Origin: Prosthecobacter debontii
GTDB taxonomy: Bacteria > Verrucomicrobiota > Verrucomicrobiia > Verrucomicrobiales > Verrucomicrobiaceae
Direction: 5' to 3'
DNA length: 64,000 nucleotides
NCBI RefSeq assembly: GCF_900167535.1
Contig: NZ_FUYE01000009.1
Location: 124,001-188,000, forward strand
Under the pieces are notes generated by a model. That model was not told where the DNA came from and did no database searches. It saw only the letters and a list, made by a program, of their open reading frames with translations. Of this stretch, positions 19,956-28,589 are shown in pieces (position 1 is the first letter of the stretch; the number at the start of each line of letters is the position of its first letter). A program made the position numbers and the translations under genes.

Positions 19956-20154
19956 AGGGTGGCGAGATGAGCAATGCGGCAGGTGTGAGAGTTACGCATC
20001 AAAGAACTCCTTGGAGCAAACTGTCTTGTGCAGAATTCCCACAAATCTGTGCTTCAAGGATGACGAGAAGCGGTTTTACTGCCGTGGAGAGAGGCGGAGA
20101 AGAGCAGGGGGAAGGAGGGTTGTCTCTGCGGGATGAATAGCTTTACTACCGACA

Positions 20155-20188
20155 AAACAAAAACGCCACGCTCGAGGTGAGCGTGGCG
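20155..20188 (-). terminator. intrinsic terminator of the PDZ gene
   Basis: On the minus strand CGCCACGCTC and GAGCGTGGCG form a 10-bp stem followed by GTTTTTGTTTTG. It lies about 60 bases past the stop of the PDZ gene. Confidence 0.8.
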
Positions 20189-20246
20189 GATGAGGGTTGG
20201 GTCGATGAGAAGGCTTGTCTTTGGGGTAGGCTTGGTTTCCCCAGCT

Positions 20247-21374
20247 TTAGCGACGGAAGTCTTCACCGCGGATCTCTTCGAGCTGGCGGAGCTTTTCCTT
20301 CATGGCGTCGGGGATGGCGCGGCGTTCCTCCTCATTGTTCAGGTTCCAACTCTTTTCCTCACCGTCTTTAGGTTTGGCGGTGAAGACGGTGCGGTCCCCC
20401 TCACGGCGCAGGCTGTAGATGCCGGAGTCATCACTGCGGGTCACGTTCGTGGCTTCCCGGCGCTCCCGGTGCTCCATGTGGCGCTCACCCTCACCGCGCG
20501 GGCCGGGGCTGGCGTCACGCTTGGCCTCACCGCTATCACGGGGGCGGTCGCCGTCCCGACCACGTGCCTCGTTGCGGCTGCGTTCATCACCCCCGCGTTC
20601 ACGGTCCTGATCACGGTCCCGGGGCTCCCCTCGGCGGCTGGGGCCGCTCCAGGTGGGCGGGGAAGGGGGCTGATCACCCGGGTGGCCATTGCGATTCCAG
20701 TCCCGCAGGCGCTCCTGATACTCCCGCATGTGGTTCTGGTAGCGCTCCATGGCCTCGCGCATCTCTTTCATATCGAAGCCATCCCGATCTCCGAAGAATC
20801 CGAGGCGGGGGAGGTCATCGCCCCGGCGGCCTTCTTCAGGTCGGCTGGGGATCAAGCGTTCGTCGATGGTGACGCTGACCTGGCTTTCTTTACCGCCAGA
20901 GATGAGGGTGAAGGGCACCACGTCGCCCTTCTTCTTGCTGCGCACCAGTGTCTGGAGCTGCTCCATATTGACGAGCTTTTGATCTTCAAAGCGCAGCAGC
21001 ACATCGTCAGCCTTGATACCGGCGGTCTTGGCAGGGGTATCGTGCATGACTTCCTGGACCAGTAGGCCAAAGCCCTCTGGAAGGTTAAAGTGCGCACGCA
21101 GTTCCCGCGGCACTGGGCTGGTCAGCACGCCGATGAAGGGGGTCATGACCTCATCCTCGCGGGGGCCTCGCGTGGTGCGGCTGGGGCCGGATCTCGGCGT
21201 TCGCTCCGTCTTTTCAGGTTTTTTCTCCTCGCTGGGTGGTGGCAGCGCATCGGCGGCTTTGGGGGCGTTTTCAGCGCTGGGTTCCAGCGGGATTTTATTA
21301 TCTTGGGCGGTCAGCGGGCTGTTCATCAGCGCCAGCAGGCCCGCCATCGCAGTCAGGGCATAGATCGGTTTCAT
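20247..21374 (-). CDS. secreted PDZ-domain protein with charged low-complexity region
   Basis: The 375-residue protein has a signal peptide (ending near SPLTAQD) and a Pro/Glu/Lys-rich linker. One PDZ domain follows (about 76-170: FIGVLTSPVPRELRAHFNLP, GLLVQEVMHDTPAKTAGIKADDVLLRFEDQKL). A mixed-charge Arg/Asp/Glu/Gly segment (about 225-315) precedes a C-terminal WNLNNEEERRAIPDAMKEKLRQL coil. There is no protease domain, so it probably binds peptides or partners in the periplasm. It lies 135 bases downstream of the sigma/anti-sigma pair on the same strand and could belong to their regulon or operon; that link is inference. Confidence 0.75.
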   Translation of the reverse strand: MKPIYALTAMAGLLALMNSPLTAQDNKIPLEPSAENAPKAADALPPPSEEKKPEKTERTPRSGPSRTTRGPREDEVMTPFIGVLTSPVPRELRAHFNLPEGFGLLVQEVMHDTPAKTAGIKADDVLLRFEDQKLVNMEQLQTLVRSKKKGDVVPFTLISGGKESQVSVTIDERLIPSRPEEGRRGDDLPRLGFFGDRDGFDMKEMREAMERYQNHMREYQERLRDWNRNGHPGDQPPSPPTWSGPSRRGEPRDRDQDRERGGDERSRNEARGRDGDRPRDSGEAKRDASPGPRGEGERHMEHRERREATNVTRSDDSGIYSLRREGDRTVFTAKPKDGEEKSWNLNNEEERRAIPDAMKEKLRQLEEIRGEDFRR

Positions 21375-21509
21375 GGTCGTCAGTTGGGTTAAGGTGGGGG
21401 GAAGTTTTGGGGTTGCGGGTGCAGGGAGGCTGGAGGCTGCGGTGAGCGCCCCGTTCCTCGTTTCGATGTCGGCTTTGAGCGTTTCTTGCGGTCGCTTTTG
21501 AGTCGGCCT

Positions 21510-22010
21510 TTACTGGAAGGATACCGGCAGCACGACACTGTCCTCACGCGGGCGCTCCAGCGTGATCTGGGCCCCGTCGCGGGGATCGATCCAGGCGTGG
21601 CGCTCCACGGACATGAGGCGCAGGTGCTGCTCCGGCAGGCGAGAGGTGGCGTTGTAGTGGATGCCCTCATTTTGAGCGCCCACCACCTCACGGATCGTGG
21701 CCACGGGCATCACGGTGGGTGGGGCGGAAACGGCGGTCGCAGGTGTCTGTGTGGCCGCTAGGGTGGTGTTGCGTGTGGACGGACTTTCGGTTAGGCCTGG
21801 GGCCCAGATGCTCATGACCACAGCGGCGGCGCTGGCACCCAGACCGGCCCACAGCATTGGCATCTGCCAGCGGACGGAGCGGCGGGTGGTGTCTTCGTGC
21901 AGCCATTGACGATCCAGCTCCAGTTCATGCTCCACCTGCCGCACCAAGGCGGCGGAGGGCGCGCGTGGAGTCAAACCCGCGAGCAGGGATTCGATTTCGT
22001 GTTCGTTCAT
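21510..22010 (-). CDS. probable anti-sigma factor, single-pass membrane protein
   Basis: The 166-residue protein has a cytoplasmic-type N-terminus (MNEHEIESLLAGLTPRAPS...LVRQVEHELELDRQWL), one transmembrane segment (about 51-67, MLWAGLGASAAAVVMSIW) and a Thr/Pro-rich periplasmic part. Its ATG overlaps the sigma gene stop as ATGA, a 4-base overlap that indicates coupled translation. The identification rests on topology and position. I see no zinc-binding HxxxCxxC motif, so it is not a ZAS-type anti-sigma factor. Confidence 0.65.
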   Translation of the reverse strand: MNEHEIESLLAGLTPRAPSAALVRQVEHELELDRQWLHEDTTRRSVRWQMPMLWAGLGASAAAVVMSIWAPGLTESPSTRNTTLAATQTPATAVSAPPTVMPVATIREVVGAQNEGIHYNATSRLPEQHLRLMSVERHAWIDPRDGAQITLERPREDSVVLPVSFQ

Positions 22011-22612
22011 GACAGGGCCTCCTGAGGTTTTGAAAAGGGGAAAACATTCGTCACTGCGGGCGGGGCAGGCTCCAGCACCAGTTCCTCCCGGCGCGGGGCC
22101 AGCCGTTTCTGCAAGGTCTGGAGGGCGTAACGGTAGCGGCCGGAGACGGTGTTGATGGACTCATCCAGGGTGGTGGCGATCTCGGCAAAGGTGAGGCCGC
22201 CCCAGAGCTTCAGCGTCACGACCTCCCGCTGATCTTCCGGCAGCGTCTTCAGCGCTTCCTGGACGATCTGGGCCGTCTCCCGCTGCTCCGGTGGGGGATC
22301 GAAAACAGGCGCATCCCCCATGGGCAGAGACACCTCCGAGGCGGCCTCCCGGCGGGCACGGCGGGTGTCACTGCGGCGTTGGTCGAGGGCGATCGTGCGC
22401 ACCGCCGCATACAGCAGCGGGATGTGCTCTGGATTCCCCTCAGGAAACCGGCGCCACCAGCGGACGAAGGCCATTTGCACCACATCTTCCGCATCCGCCC
22501 GGCTCGGGCAGAGCTGGATGGCGTAGAGCAACAGCTTCGGCGCCACTTGGTCGAAGCAGTATTTCCAGGCTTGGGCAGCGGTGTGCATGCAGACGGTGGG
22601 TTCGGTTTCCAT
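22007..22612 (-). CDS. ECF-type RNA polymerase sigma factor
   Basis: The start at METEPTVCMHTAAQAW gives 201 residues; the longer frame upstream is unsupported. Region 2 is seen in YAIQLCPSRADAEDVVQMAFVRWWRRFP and region 4 in LPEDQREVVTLKLWGGLTFAEIATTLDESINTVSGRYRYALQTL, the usual sigma-70 helix-turn-helix. It would direct RNA polymerase to a small set of promoters under control of the membrane protein encoded next. It is divergent from a c-type cytochrome gene and the copper group beyond it, which may be targets; no promoter motif proves this. Confidence 0.85.
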   Translation of the reverse strand: METEPTVCMHTAAQAWKYCFDQVAPKLLLYAIQLCPSRADAEDVVQMAFVRWWRRFPEGNPEHIPLLYAAVRTIALDQRRSDTRRARREAASEVSLPMGDAPVFDPPPEQRETAQIVQEALKTLPEDQREVVTLKLWGGLTFAEIATTLDESINTVSGRYRYALQTLQKRLAPRREELVLEPAPPAVTNVFPFSKPQEALS

Positions 22613-22830
22613 GGGCTTAACGGCACCCCATCCTTTTTTTGTGTGCGGAAGGACTTTTTTGCTGAAACAAAATCGCAGGCCTAGCGGGCCAAGTGAGTTG
22701 AGCGCTTGGATCGGTAAAAAATGATCTGAAATTGAATCTGAGGGTGACAATTCCGTCCATCTTTGAGAAAAACCGCGCGCCGATTGTTCTTGGCACTGAA
22801 AAACCGCATCCAAAACACCACCCGACAACG

Positions 22831-23181
22831 ATGAAAACCACCCTCATCCTCCTCGCTCTCGCCGCCTTCGCTGGTCTCACCACCGCACAGGCCGACCAGA
22901 TTGAAGTCGTCATGAAAGAAGCCATGAAGGGCAACAACAGCCTGCACTCCAAAGTGGCCACCGGTAAAGGCACGCCAGATGATGCCAAGAAACTGCTGGA
23001 ATACTTCAAGACGCTCCCCTCGGAGACTCCCCCCGAAGGTGACGCCGCAAGTTGGAAGGAAAAGACCGAGACCCTGATCGCCGCGGCCCAGGGCGTGGTG
23101 GAGGGTAAGCCCGGAGCTAACAAGACCCTCCAGGAAGCCGGTAACTGCAAGGCCTGCCATAACGTGCACAAGGGCCAATGA
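22831..23181 (+). CDS. small periplasmic c-type cytochrome
   Basis: The start at MKTTLILLALAAFAG gives 116 residues with a signal peptide cut after QA. The mature part is helical and Lys/Glu-rich. A single haem motif CKACH lies near the C-terminus (EAGNCKACHNVHKGQ), the position typical of cytochrome c'/class II cytochromes. It would carry one electron or bind a small ligand in the periplasm. It is divergent from the sigma factor gene and upstream of the copper genes, and it ends at its own terminator. Confidence 0.8.
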   Translation: MKTTLILLALAAFAGLTTAQADQIEVVMKEAMKGNNSLHSKVATGKGTPDDAKKLLEYFKTLPSETPPEGDAASWKEKTETLIAAAQGVVEGKPGANKTLQEAGNCKACHNVHKGQ

Positions 23182-23215
23182 TGGGTCGAGAGAGCGTGTT
23201 CTCTCTGACTTTCTC

Positions 23216-23252
23216 AACGGGAACTCCGGGGCCGTCCAGAGTTCCCGTTTTT
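23216..23252 (+). terminator. intrinsic terminator after the cytochrome gene
   Basis: CGGGAACTC at 23218-23226 pairs with GAGTTCCCG at 23239-23247, followed by TTTTT. Confidence 0.85.
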
Positions 23253-23359
23253 CTTGGCATCGACTGGCTCTGGATGGCGATTTTTGAGTCCCGGTGAAAA
23301 AATGAACGTAACCTTTTGGAAGTCTGTCCGTAAAGTAGGACAGTTCCGCCTGCATCCTC

Positions 23360-23728
23360 ATGCCACTCTTCCGTGCCATCCTCCTCATCACCGCACTGCT
23401 GGTGCAGGCCCTGCCTGTCACCCTGCTGGCTGCGCCTGTGCAGGAAGAGTGTCCCATGAGCTGCTGCGCCTGGATCCAGAAGGCCGCCCTGGATGACTGT
23501 GGCTGTGTGGACTCCTCCACGGAGACGCCCACACCTACCCCTGCGCAGACGCCCCCAGTGAGCGGGCGTGACCTAGTGCCGCTGCCCCAGTGGGTGGCCT
23601 TGGCCCTGGATTTCGCACTTCCTGTTATTCCCAGCTCCTCTCAGGCTCAGCCTAGCTGGACCGAGGTGTCGGTTTTACCGCAGTCGCACGTTCGCCTGCC
23701 GGTTTTGTTCTGCTCTTTTCTGACCTGA
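23360..23728 (+). CDS. small secreted Cys-rich protein preceding the copper oxidase
   Basis: The 122-residue product has a hydrophobic signal segment (LFRAILLITALLVQALPVTLLAA). A Cys-rich patch follows directly (EECPMSCCAW...DDCGCVD), then a Pro/Thr-rich stretch and a hydrophobic C-terminus. I do not recognise a family. The clustered cysteines and the multicopper oxidase 187 bases downstream suggest a metal-related role, which is inference. I see no named feature in the gap before the oxidase. Confidence 0.6.
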   Translation: MPLFRAILLITALLVQALPVTLLAAPVQEECPMSCCAWIQKAALDDCGCVDSSTETPTPTPAQTPPVSGRDLVPLPQWVALALDFALPVIPSSSQAQPSWTEVSVLPQSHVRLPVLFCSFLT

Positions 23729-23915
23729 GTCTGCGTCTGGCACAGCCGCATTGTGCCTACGGGTCCCGCCGGTTTCCGCATGCACCTGCACGTCCAGGTC
23801 TAGGCCCGGCGCTGTGACACCACCGCCGACGGCATGTCCATGCCTCGGTTGGCTTTCCTGGCCCTTCGCTCGCCGGATGGCCCTTCACCTCCCTCACCTG
23901 ACTCCGACTCTTTTC

Positions 23916-26066
23916 ATGAAACACCTCCTTCTCTCAGCCCTATGGCTGCCCGTAGCGGCGCTGGCTTGCGATGACTGCAAGCTCAAAGCCGCGCGCACCC
24001 CCACCGGCCCCCTGGTCGAATACGATCTCTACATTGCCGCCCAGACCGTGAGCCCCGCGGGTAAACCCGTGCGCGGTCTCACCATCAATGGCGGCATCCC
24101 CGGCCCCACCCTGCGCTTCCATGAGGGAGACTTCGCCCGCATCCGTGTGCACAATCAGCTCAAGGATGAGGAGACCTCCACGCACTGGCACGGCCTGCTG
24201 CTGCCTAACGAAATGGATGGCGTGCCGCATGTGACCACCGCCCCCATCCGCCCTGGGCAGACGCACGTGTTCGAGTTTGAGCTGAAGCACAGTGGCACCT
24301 ACTGGTATCACTCCCACACGCATCTTCAGGAGCAGAGCGGCGTGTATGGCAGCATCGTCGTGACCCCACGCGGCGGCGAGCCTGCGCAGGCGGATCGGGA
24401 GCAGGTACTGCTGTTTTCCGACTGGACGAACATCAATCCCCACGAGGTGCAGCGCATGCTCATGCGTGGCACGGATTACTTCGGCCTCATGAGGAGCAAT
24501 TCACAGTCCATCCTCGGCGCGGCGCAGCAGGGCATGCTCAAGGATTACTTCAGCCGGGAGTGGTCGCGCATGATGCCCATGGATGTCTCGGATGTGGGTT
24601 ACCACGCCTTCCTGGTGAATGGTCAGCGCCAGACCGAGATCACCGGCCGTCCGGGAGAGCGCGTGCGGCTGCGCCTGATCAATGCCTCCGCCGCCACCTA
24701 CTTCTACCTGCAATCCTCCACCGGCCCGCTCACCATCGTGGCCGCGGATGGCCCGCCGGTGCAGCCGGTGAAAGTGGATCGGCTCTTCATGGCCATTGCC
24801 GAAACTTACGATGTGATCATCACCATCCCGCGTGAGGGTCGCTACGAGCTGCGCGCCACCACGCAGGATGGCAGCGGCCGCGTCTCCGCCTTCATGGGCA
24901 GCGGTGAACTGCATGCCGCGACGGATCCGCCTCGGCCCAATCTCTATCAGATGGATGAGATGCTGAATCTCGCCCTGGAAGAGCAGGAGGATGATCCCCG
25001 GGCCTCCCTCCGTCTGCCACGGCCCGGCTCGCCCTATCGTGTGCTGAAGGCGACCCACGACACCACACTGCCCGCAAAGCTGCCCCGCAGGAAGATTACG
25101 CTGCGTCTCACGGGCGATATGAACCGCTACATCTGGTCCTTCAATGGCAAGACCGTGACGGAGGAGCCCTATATCCCCATCAAGAAGGGTGAGGTCATCG
25201 AGCTGGAACTCGTCAACGATACCATGATGCACCACCCCATCCACCTGCATGGGCACTTCTTCCGCCTGCTCATGGGGCAAGGCGCACGCTCACCGCTGAA
25301 GCACACCGTGGATGTGCCGCCCATGTCGAAGCGCATCGTGGAGTTTGAAGCCAATGAAGAGAAGGACTGGATGTTCCACTGCCACATCCTCTACCACATG
25401 ATGTCTGGCATGGCCCGGGTGTTCCGCTATGAGGATACCGGAAGTGATGCGGGCACCCTTGCCCGCAAGGTTCAGACAGCCCAGGACCACGGCATCGCCA
25501 ATGATCACCGTCTGGCGACGGCGGCCAGCGGCCACGCCAATCACCAAGGCGGTGGCCTGGGTGAGCACGCGCATGACATGGCCTACGTCTGGGGTTCCGC
25601 CTCCCTCCAGTCTCACATGAGTGAGGGTCTGCTCACCTGGATGAACCCCAAAAACGATCTTTTGTTAGGCTGGGAAGTTGGCTGGGTCGGCGTGGATAAG
25701 ACCCAGTATGAGATTGACGCCCTCTACCAGCGTTACTTCAATCCTAACTTCCAAGCCTTTGCCGGGGCACGCTTCACCAACGATCCCGATGCCGAGGACC
25801 GCGCCGTGATCGGCTTCAACTATCGCCTGCCGCTCATGGCCTGGGCGACTCTCAGCCTGGATAGCGAAGGAGATGCCCGCATCACCCTGGCCAAGCGCTT
25901 CCAGCTCACGCCTCGGCTCGGTGTCTTCGGTCGTGTGGAATACGATACCGGCACCCGCTGGGAGTGGACCGCCGGGGCTGACTACACCCTCACCCGCCAC
26001 ACCTCCCTGATCACCCAATACCACTCCGAGTTCGGGCTCGGCGCTGGAGTGCTCATCCGCTTTTGA
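23916..26066 (+). CDS. multicopper oxidase fused to a CopB-like outer-membrane domain
   Basis: The start at MKHLLLSALWLPVAALA gives 716 residues with a signal peptide. The first 540 or so form a CopA-type multicopper oxidase. Copper ligands are visible in STHWHG (His90, His92), WYHSHTH (His132, His134), HPIHLHGH (439, 443, 445 and 447) and HCHILYHMMSGM (HCH 488-490, His494), covering the type 1 site and the trinuclear centre. A His-rich linker (GHANHQGGGLGEHAHDM) leads to a C-terminal domain of about 150 residues like CopB (WEVGWVGVDKTQYEIDALYQRYF...VGFNYRLP-type strands) that ends in Phe, as barrel proteins do. CopA and CopB are usually separate proteins of copper resistance. The fusion would tether the oxidase to the outer membrane. 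Confidence 0.85.
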   Translation: MKHLLLSALWLPVAALACDDCKLKAARTPTGPLVEYDLYIAAQTVSPAGKPVRGLTINGGIPGPTLRFHEGDFARIRVHNQLKDEETSTHWHGLLLPNEMDGVPHVTTAPIRPGQTHVFEFELKHSGTYWYHSHTHLQEQSGVYGSIVVTPRGGEPAQADREQVLLFSDWTNINPHEVQRMLMRGTDYFGLMRSNSQSILGAAQQGMLKDYFSREWSRMMPMDVSDVGYHAFLVNGQRQTEITGRPGERVRLRLINASAATYFYLQSSTGPLTIVAADGPPVQPVKVDRLFMAIAETYDVIITIPREGRYELRATTQDGSGRVSAFMGSGELHAATDPPRPNLYQMDEMLNLALEEQEDDPRASLRLPRPGSPYRVLKATHDTTLPAKLPRRKITLRLTGDMNRYIWSFNGKTVTEEPYIPIKKGEVIELELVNDTMMHHPIHLHGHFFRLLMGQGARSPLKHTVDVPPMSKRIVEFEANEEKDWMFHCHILYHMMSGMARVFRYEDTGSDAGTLARKVQTAQDHGIANDHRLATAASGHANHQGGGLGEHAHDMAYVWGSASLQSHMSEGLLTWMNPKNDLLLGWEVGWVGVDKTQYEIDALYQRYFNPNFQAFAGARFTNDPDAEDRAVIGFNYRLPLMAWATLSLDSEGDARITLAKRFQLTPRLGVFGRVEYDTGTRWEWTAGADYTLTRHTSLITQYHSEFGLGAGVLIRF

Positions 26067-26121
26067 TGAATGAACATCATCGACAACCCAAACAAACCCA
26101 AACCCTAACTCAAAACGCATT

Positions 26122-26370
26122 ATGAAAACCAAACTCCGCCCCCTCCTCCTCGCCGCCCTCAGCACCTTCGCCCTGGCTGCGACCCTGATCCAAGCCGCTG
26201 ATGTGAAACCCTACAAGCTCGAGACTTGCCTCGTCAGTGGCAATGAACTCGGCAGCATGGGCAAGCCCATCACCAAGGTTTACAACGATCAGGAGATCAA
26301 ATTCTGCTGCAAACCCTGCATCAAGAAATTCGAAGCCAATCCTGAAAAGTATCTGAAAAAGCTGAAGTAA
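26122..26370 (+). CDS. small secreted YHS/TRASH-like metal-binding protein, paralog 1
   Basis: The 82-residue product has a signal peptide (ending QAAD) and a compact Cys domain: TCLVSGNELGSMGKP, then FCCKPCIKKFEANPEKYLKKLK. The spacing of C...CC..C and the F...P.KYL ending resemble YHS/TRASH heavy-metal-binding modules. It follows the copper oxidase by 55 bases and is probably cotranscribed, ending at the terminator at 26390. A paralog lies at 28047-28331, with 29 of 52 residues identical over the domain by my count. A copper chaperone or sequestration role is inference. Confidence 0.7.
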   Translation: MKTKLRPLLLAALSTFALAATLIQAADVKPYKLETCLVSGNELGSMGKPITKVYNDQEIKFCCKPCIKKFEANPEKYLKKLK

Positions 26371-26389
26371 TCCTATTGGGAATGCCTGG

Positions 26390-26430
26390 CTCCCCCTCTA
26401 TCGTCAAACGGCGGTAAGGGGGAGTTTTTT
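26390..26430 (+). terminator. intrinsic terminator of the copper oxidase operon
   Basis: CTCCCCCT at 26390-26397 and AGGGGGAG at 26417-26424 pair, followed by TTTTTT. Confidence 0.85.
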
Positions 26431-26538
26431 AGCATCAGGAAGCCGCTGACACCTCTCCGGTATTCACCCGAAATCACTCAGGGGCCTCTGTTGAAACCTA
26501 ATACAAATCGTGTTAGGGGCAGCAGTAACCCCCACCTC

Positions 26539-27654
26539 ATGAGACTCCCTGTTTACGCTAGCTTTCTGCTCGCCACCCACCTCCTCACCGCCCAGATTCC
26601 CATCGCGGTGCCCGTGCCGGAGGAGACCATCCTGCGCGCTGAGCCGGTGCTGCCAAAGGCCCCCGAGCCGGTGGAGGAGATCCTGCGGCTGCAGATCTAC
26701 CTGGACACCCAGCTTTTCGGCCCAGGCAAGGTGGATGGCCGACCGGGGGAATTTACCAGCAAGGCGCTGCACCGCCACCAGCGTGCGCTGGGCCAGCCGC
26801 CCACGGATATCTTTAACCATACACTGGACCTCACTGGCATCGGCCAGACCTACACCACCTACACGCTGCGCCAGGAGGATCTGAAGTTTGTGGGGGAACT
26901 GCCCAGCCAACCCTCCGCCCAGAGCAAGAAGAAATACCTGCCCTATGACTCGGTGCTGGAGTTTCTCACCGAGCGCTTTCACTGCTCGCCGGATCTGCTG
27001 GAGTTCATCAATCAGCCTCTGAAAATGAGTGCATTGAAGCCAGGAGATGTGGTGAAGGTGCCGAACGTGCAGCCCTTCCTCATCGAGGAACTTACACCCC
27101 TACCCAGCCTGCCGGAGGTGCCCGCCTTTCTCACCCGCGTGATCAAGATCGACACCCGCGAGAAGATCCTGGAACTGCATGAGGGGGAGAAGCTGCTGGC
27201 CAGCCTGCCTATCACCCCTGGCAGCGGTTACCTCGCCACACCGCCTGGCACCTGGCGCATCGTCGGCATCACCCAGATGCCCACCTTCCGCTGGGATAAA
27301 AGCGTGTTGGAGTATGGGGTGCGCAGCGGCACCTACTACAATCTGCCGCCCGGGCCGAACAATCCGGTGGGCGTCATGTGGATCGGCCTCAGCAAGCCGG
27401 GCATCGGCATTCACGGCACGAACTCGCCGCAAACCATCGGCCGCAGTTCCAGCCACGGCTGCATGCGCACGGCGAATTGGGATGTGGTGCGTCTGGCTAA
27501 GCAGCTCACCAAAGGCATGACCGTCATCATCGAAGGTGAGGCCCCAGTCCCCCGTCCTGTGGTGAAGGCCAAACCTGTGGTGGAAGAAGCTCCACCCGCA
27601 GAGCCTGAGGCCCCCCAGAAGAAGTTCCGCTGGTTCTGGCAGAAGAGGGAGTGA
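26539..27654 (+). CDS. secreted L,D-transpeptidase (YkuD family)
   Basis: The start at MRLPVYASFLLATHLLTAQ gives 371 residues with a signal peptide. A peptidoglycan-binding-like region (LQIYLDTQLFGPGKVDGRPGEFTSKALHRHQRALG) is followed by a LysM-like segment (FLTERFHCSPDLLEFINQ...LKPGDVVKVP). The YkuD catalytic domain has the motif GIHGTNSPQTIGRSSSHGCMRTAN, with His and Cys as catalytic residues. The C-terminus is Pro/Glu-rich and ends with basic residues. These enzymes make 3-3 peptidoglycan cross-links or attach lipoproteins. It sits between the two YHS-like paralogs; a functional tie is not shown. Confidence 0.88.
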   Translation: MRLPVYASFLLATHLLTAQIPIAVPVPEETILRAEPVLPKAPEPVEEILRLQIYLDTQLFGPGKVDGRPGEFTSKALHRHQRALGQPPTDIFNHTLDLTGIGQTYTTYTLRQEDLKFVGELPSQPSAQSKKKYLPYDSVLEFLTERFHCSPDLLEFINQPLKMSALKPGDVVKVPNVQPFLIEELTPLPSLPEVPAFLTRVIKIDTREKILELHEGEKLLASLPITPGSGYLATPPGTWRIVGITQMPTFRWDKSVLEYGVRSGTYYNLPPGPNNPVGVMWIGLSKPGIGIHGTNSPQTIGRSSSHGCMRTANWDVVRLAKQLTKGMTVIIEGEAPVPRPVVKAKPVVEEAPPAEPEAPQKKFRWFWQKRE

Positions 27655-27811
27655 GGGCTGGCTGATGGGATCGGTGGATGGCTGACGCAAGCGGCAGCAA
27701 AGTGGTCCGCACACTCCGTGTGCGGGATACCGCGTGGCAGACCGAGCGAGCCACTTCAAGCGGCTTGTGCATCCAACCATCCACTTATCCAACGATCCTC
27801 ATCATCGGATT

Positions 27812-27885
27812 GTTCGGAGCCCCGGCTTCGGGCGAAATCAAGAGTGCTGCGAGAGGTCGAAGAATCCGGTTGAAGCCGGGGCTCC
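27812..27885. repeat. extragenic palindrome, copies 2 and 3 of a dispersed repeat
   Basis: GGAGCCCCGGCTTC at 27816-27829 and its exact reverse complement at 27872-27885 form a 14-bp inverted repeat with a 42-base spacer. The left arm extended to 27812 is an 18-base exact match to the repeat at 19272. The remainder of the 27.66-28.05 kb gap shows no gene. Confidence 0.6.
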
Positions 27886-28046
27886 AAACGCTGGCACCGA
27901 ATTTCTAACTCCAGAACGTGAGACGGGTAAAGGTGGACCAACGGACTTGTATTGCTCCGCGTTTGGGAGCATTTTTTGGAAGGCAATCTGGATACCTGGG
28001 TCAGATGTGAATCTTCTGCCTTAGCCCCTCCGTTTCTTCATCTGTT

Positions 28047-28331
28047 ATGAAACTCTTCTTCTGCCTCAGCCTCGTCTCCAGTCTTTTGCTCAGTGCCTGT
28101 CATCGCGAGGACTCTGCCACCACAGCCGCCGCTCCATCGGTCTCTGAGGCAAGCAATGCTGGTAATTACCCGCTGGATACCTGCGTCGTCTCCGGTGAAA
28201 AGCTGGGCAGCATGGGCAAGCCCTACATCATCACCTATGAAGGCCAGGAGGTGCGTCTGTGCTGCAAATCCTGCCAAGGCCATTTCCAAGAAGACCCAGG
28301 CAAGTATTTGGCCAAGCTGAAGTTGAAGTGA
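28047..28331 (+). CDS. YHS/TRASH-like metal-binding lipoprotein, paralog 2
   Basis: The 94-residue product starts with a lipoprotein signal (SLLLSAC, lipobox Cys18) and a Ser/Ala-rich spacer. The Cys domain follows: TCVVSGEKLGSMGKP and LCCKSCQGHFQEDPGKYLAKLK. It is clearly paralogous to 26122-26370 but membrane-anchored rather than soluble. Metal binding in the periplasm is likely from the family resemblance. It is preceded by the palindromic repeat and followed by 258 bases without a gene before the DUF1549/1553 operon. Confidence 0.7.
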   Translation: MKLFFCLSLVSSLLLSACHREDSATTAAAPSVSEASNAGNYPLDTCVVSGEKLGSMGKPYIITYEGQEVRLCCKSCQGHFQEDPGKYLAKLKLK

Positions 28332-28589
28332 GTCTTTAGATTTGCTCTCACAGCTAAGAACTCCGGGAGAAAGGCGAGTCGCAAAGTTGCTCTCTTGTCT
28401 TTTCGTGACTGTGGCCCGTTATTTATTTTATCTTTGAGATGAAGCCGCTGACTTCTTGGCCGCCTTTTTCAAAATGCGAAGCCGAGAATCCGAAATTCGA
28501 TCATTTTTCGCTAGAAAATCTCTAATGAAACGGGGCACCGCCCGTTTCTGGGCTGAGATCATCATCATCTCCACTCTCCAACACCACCT

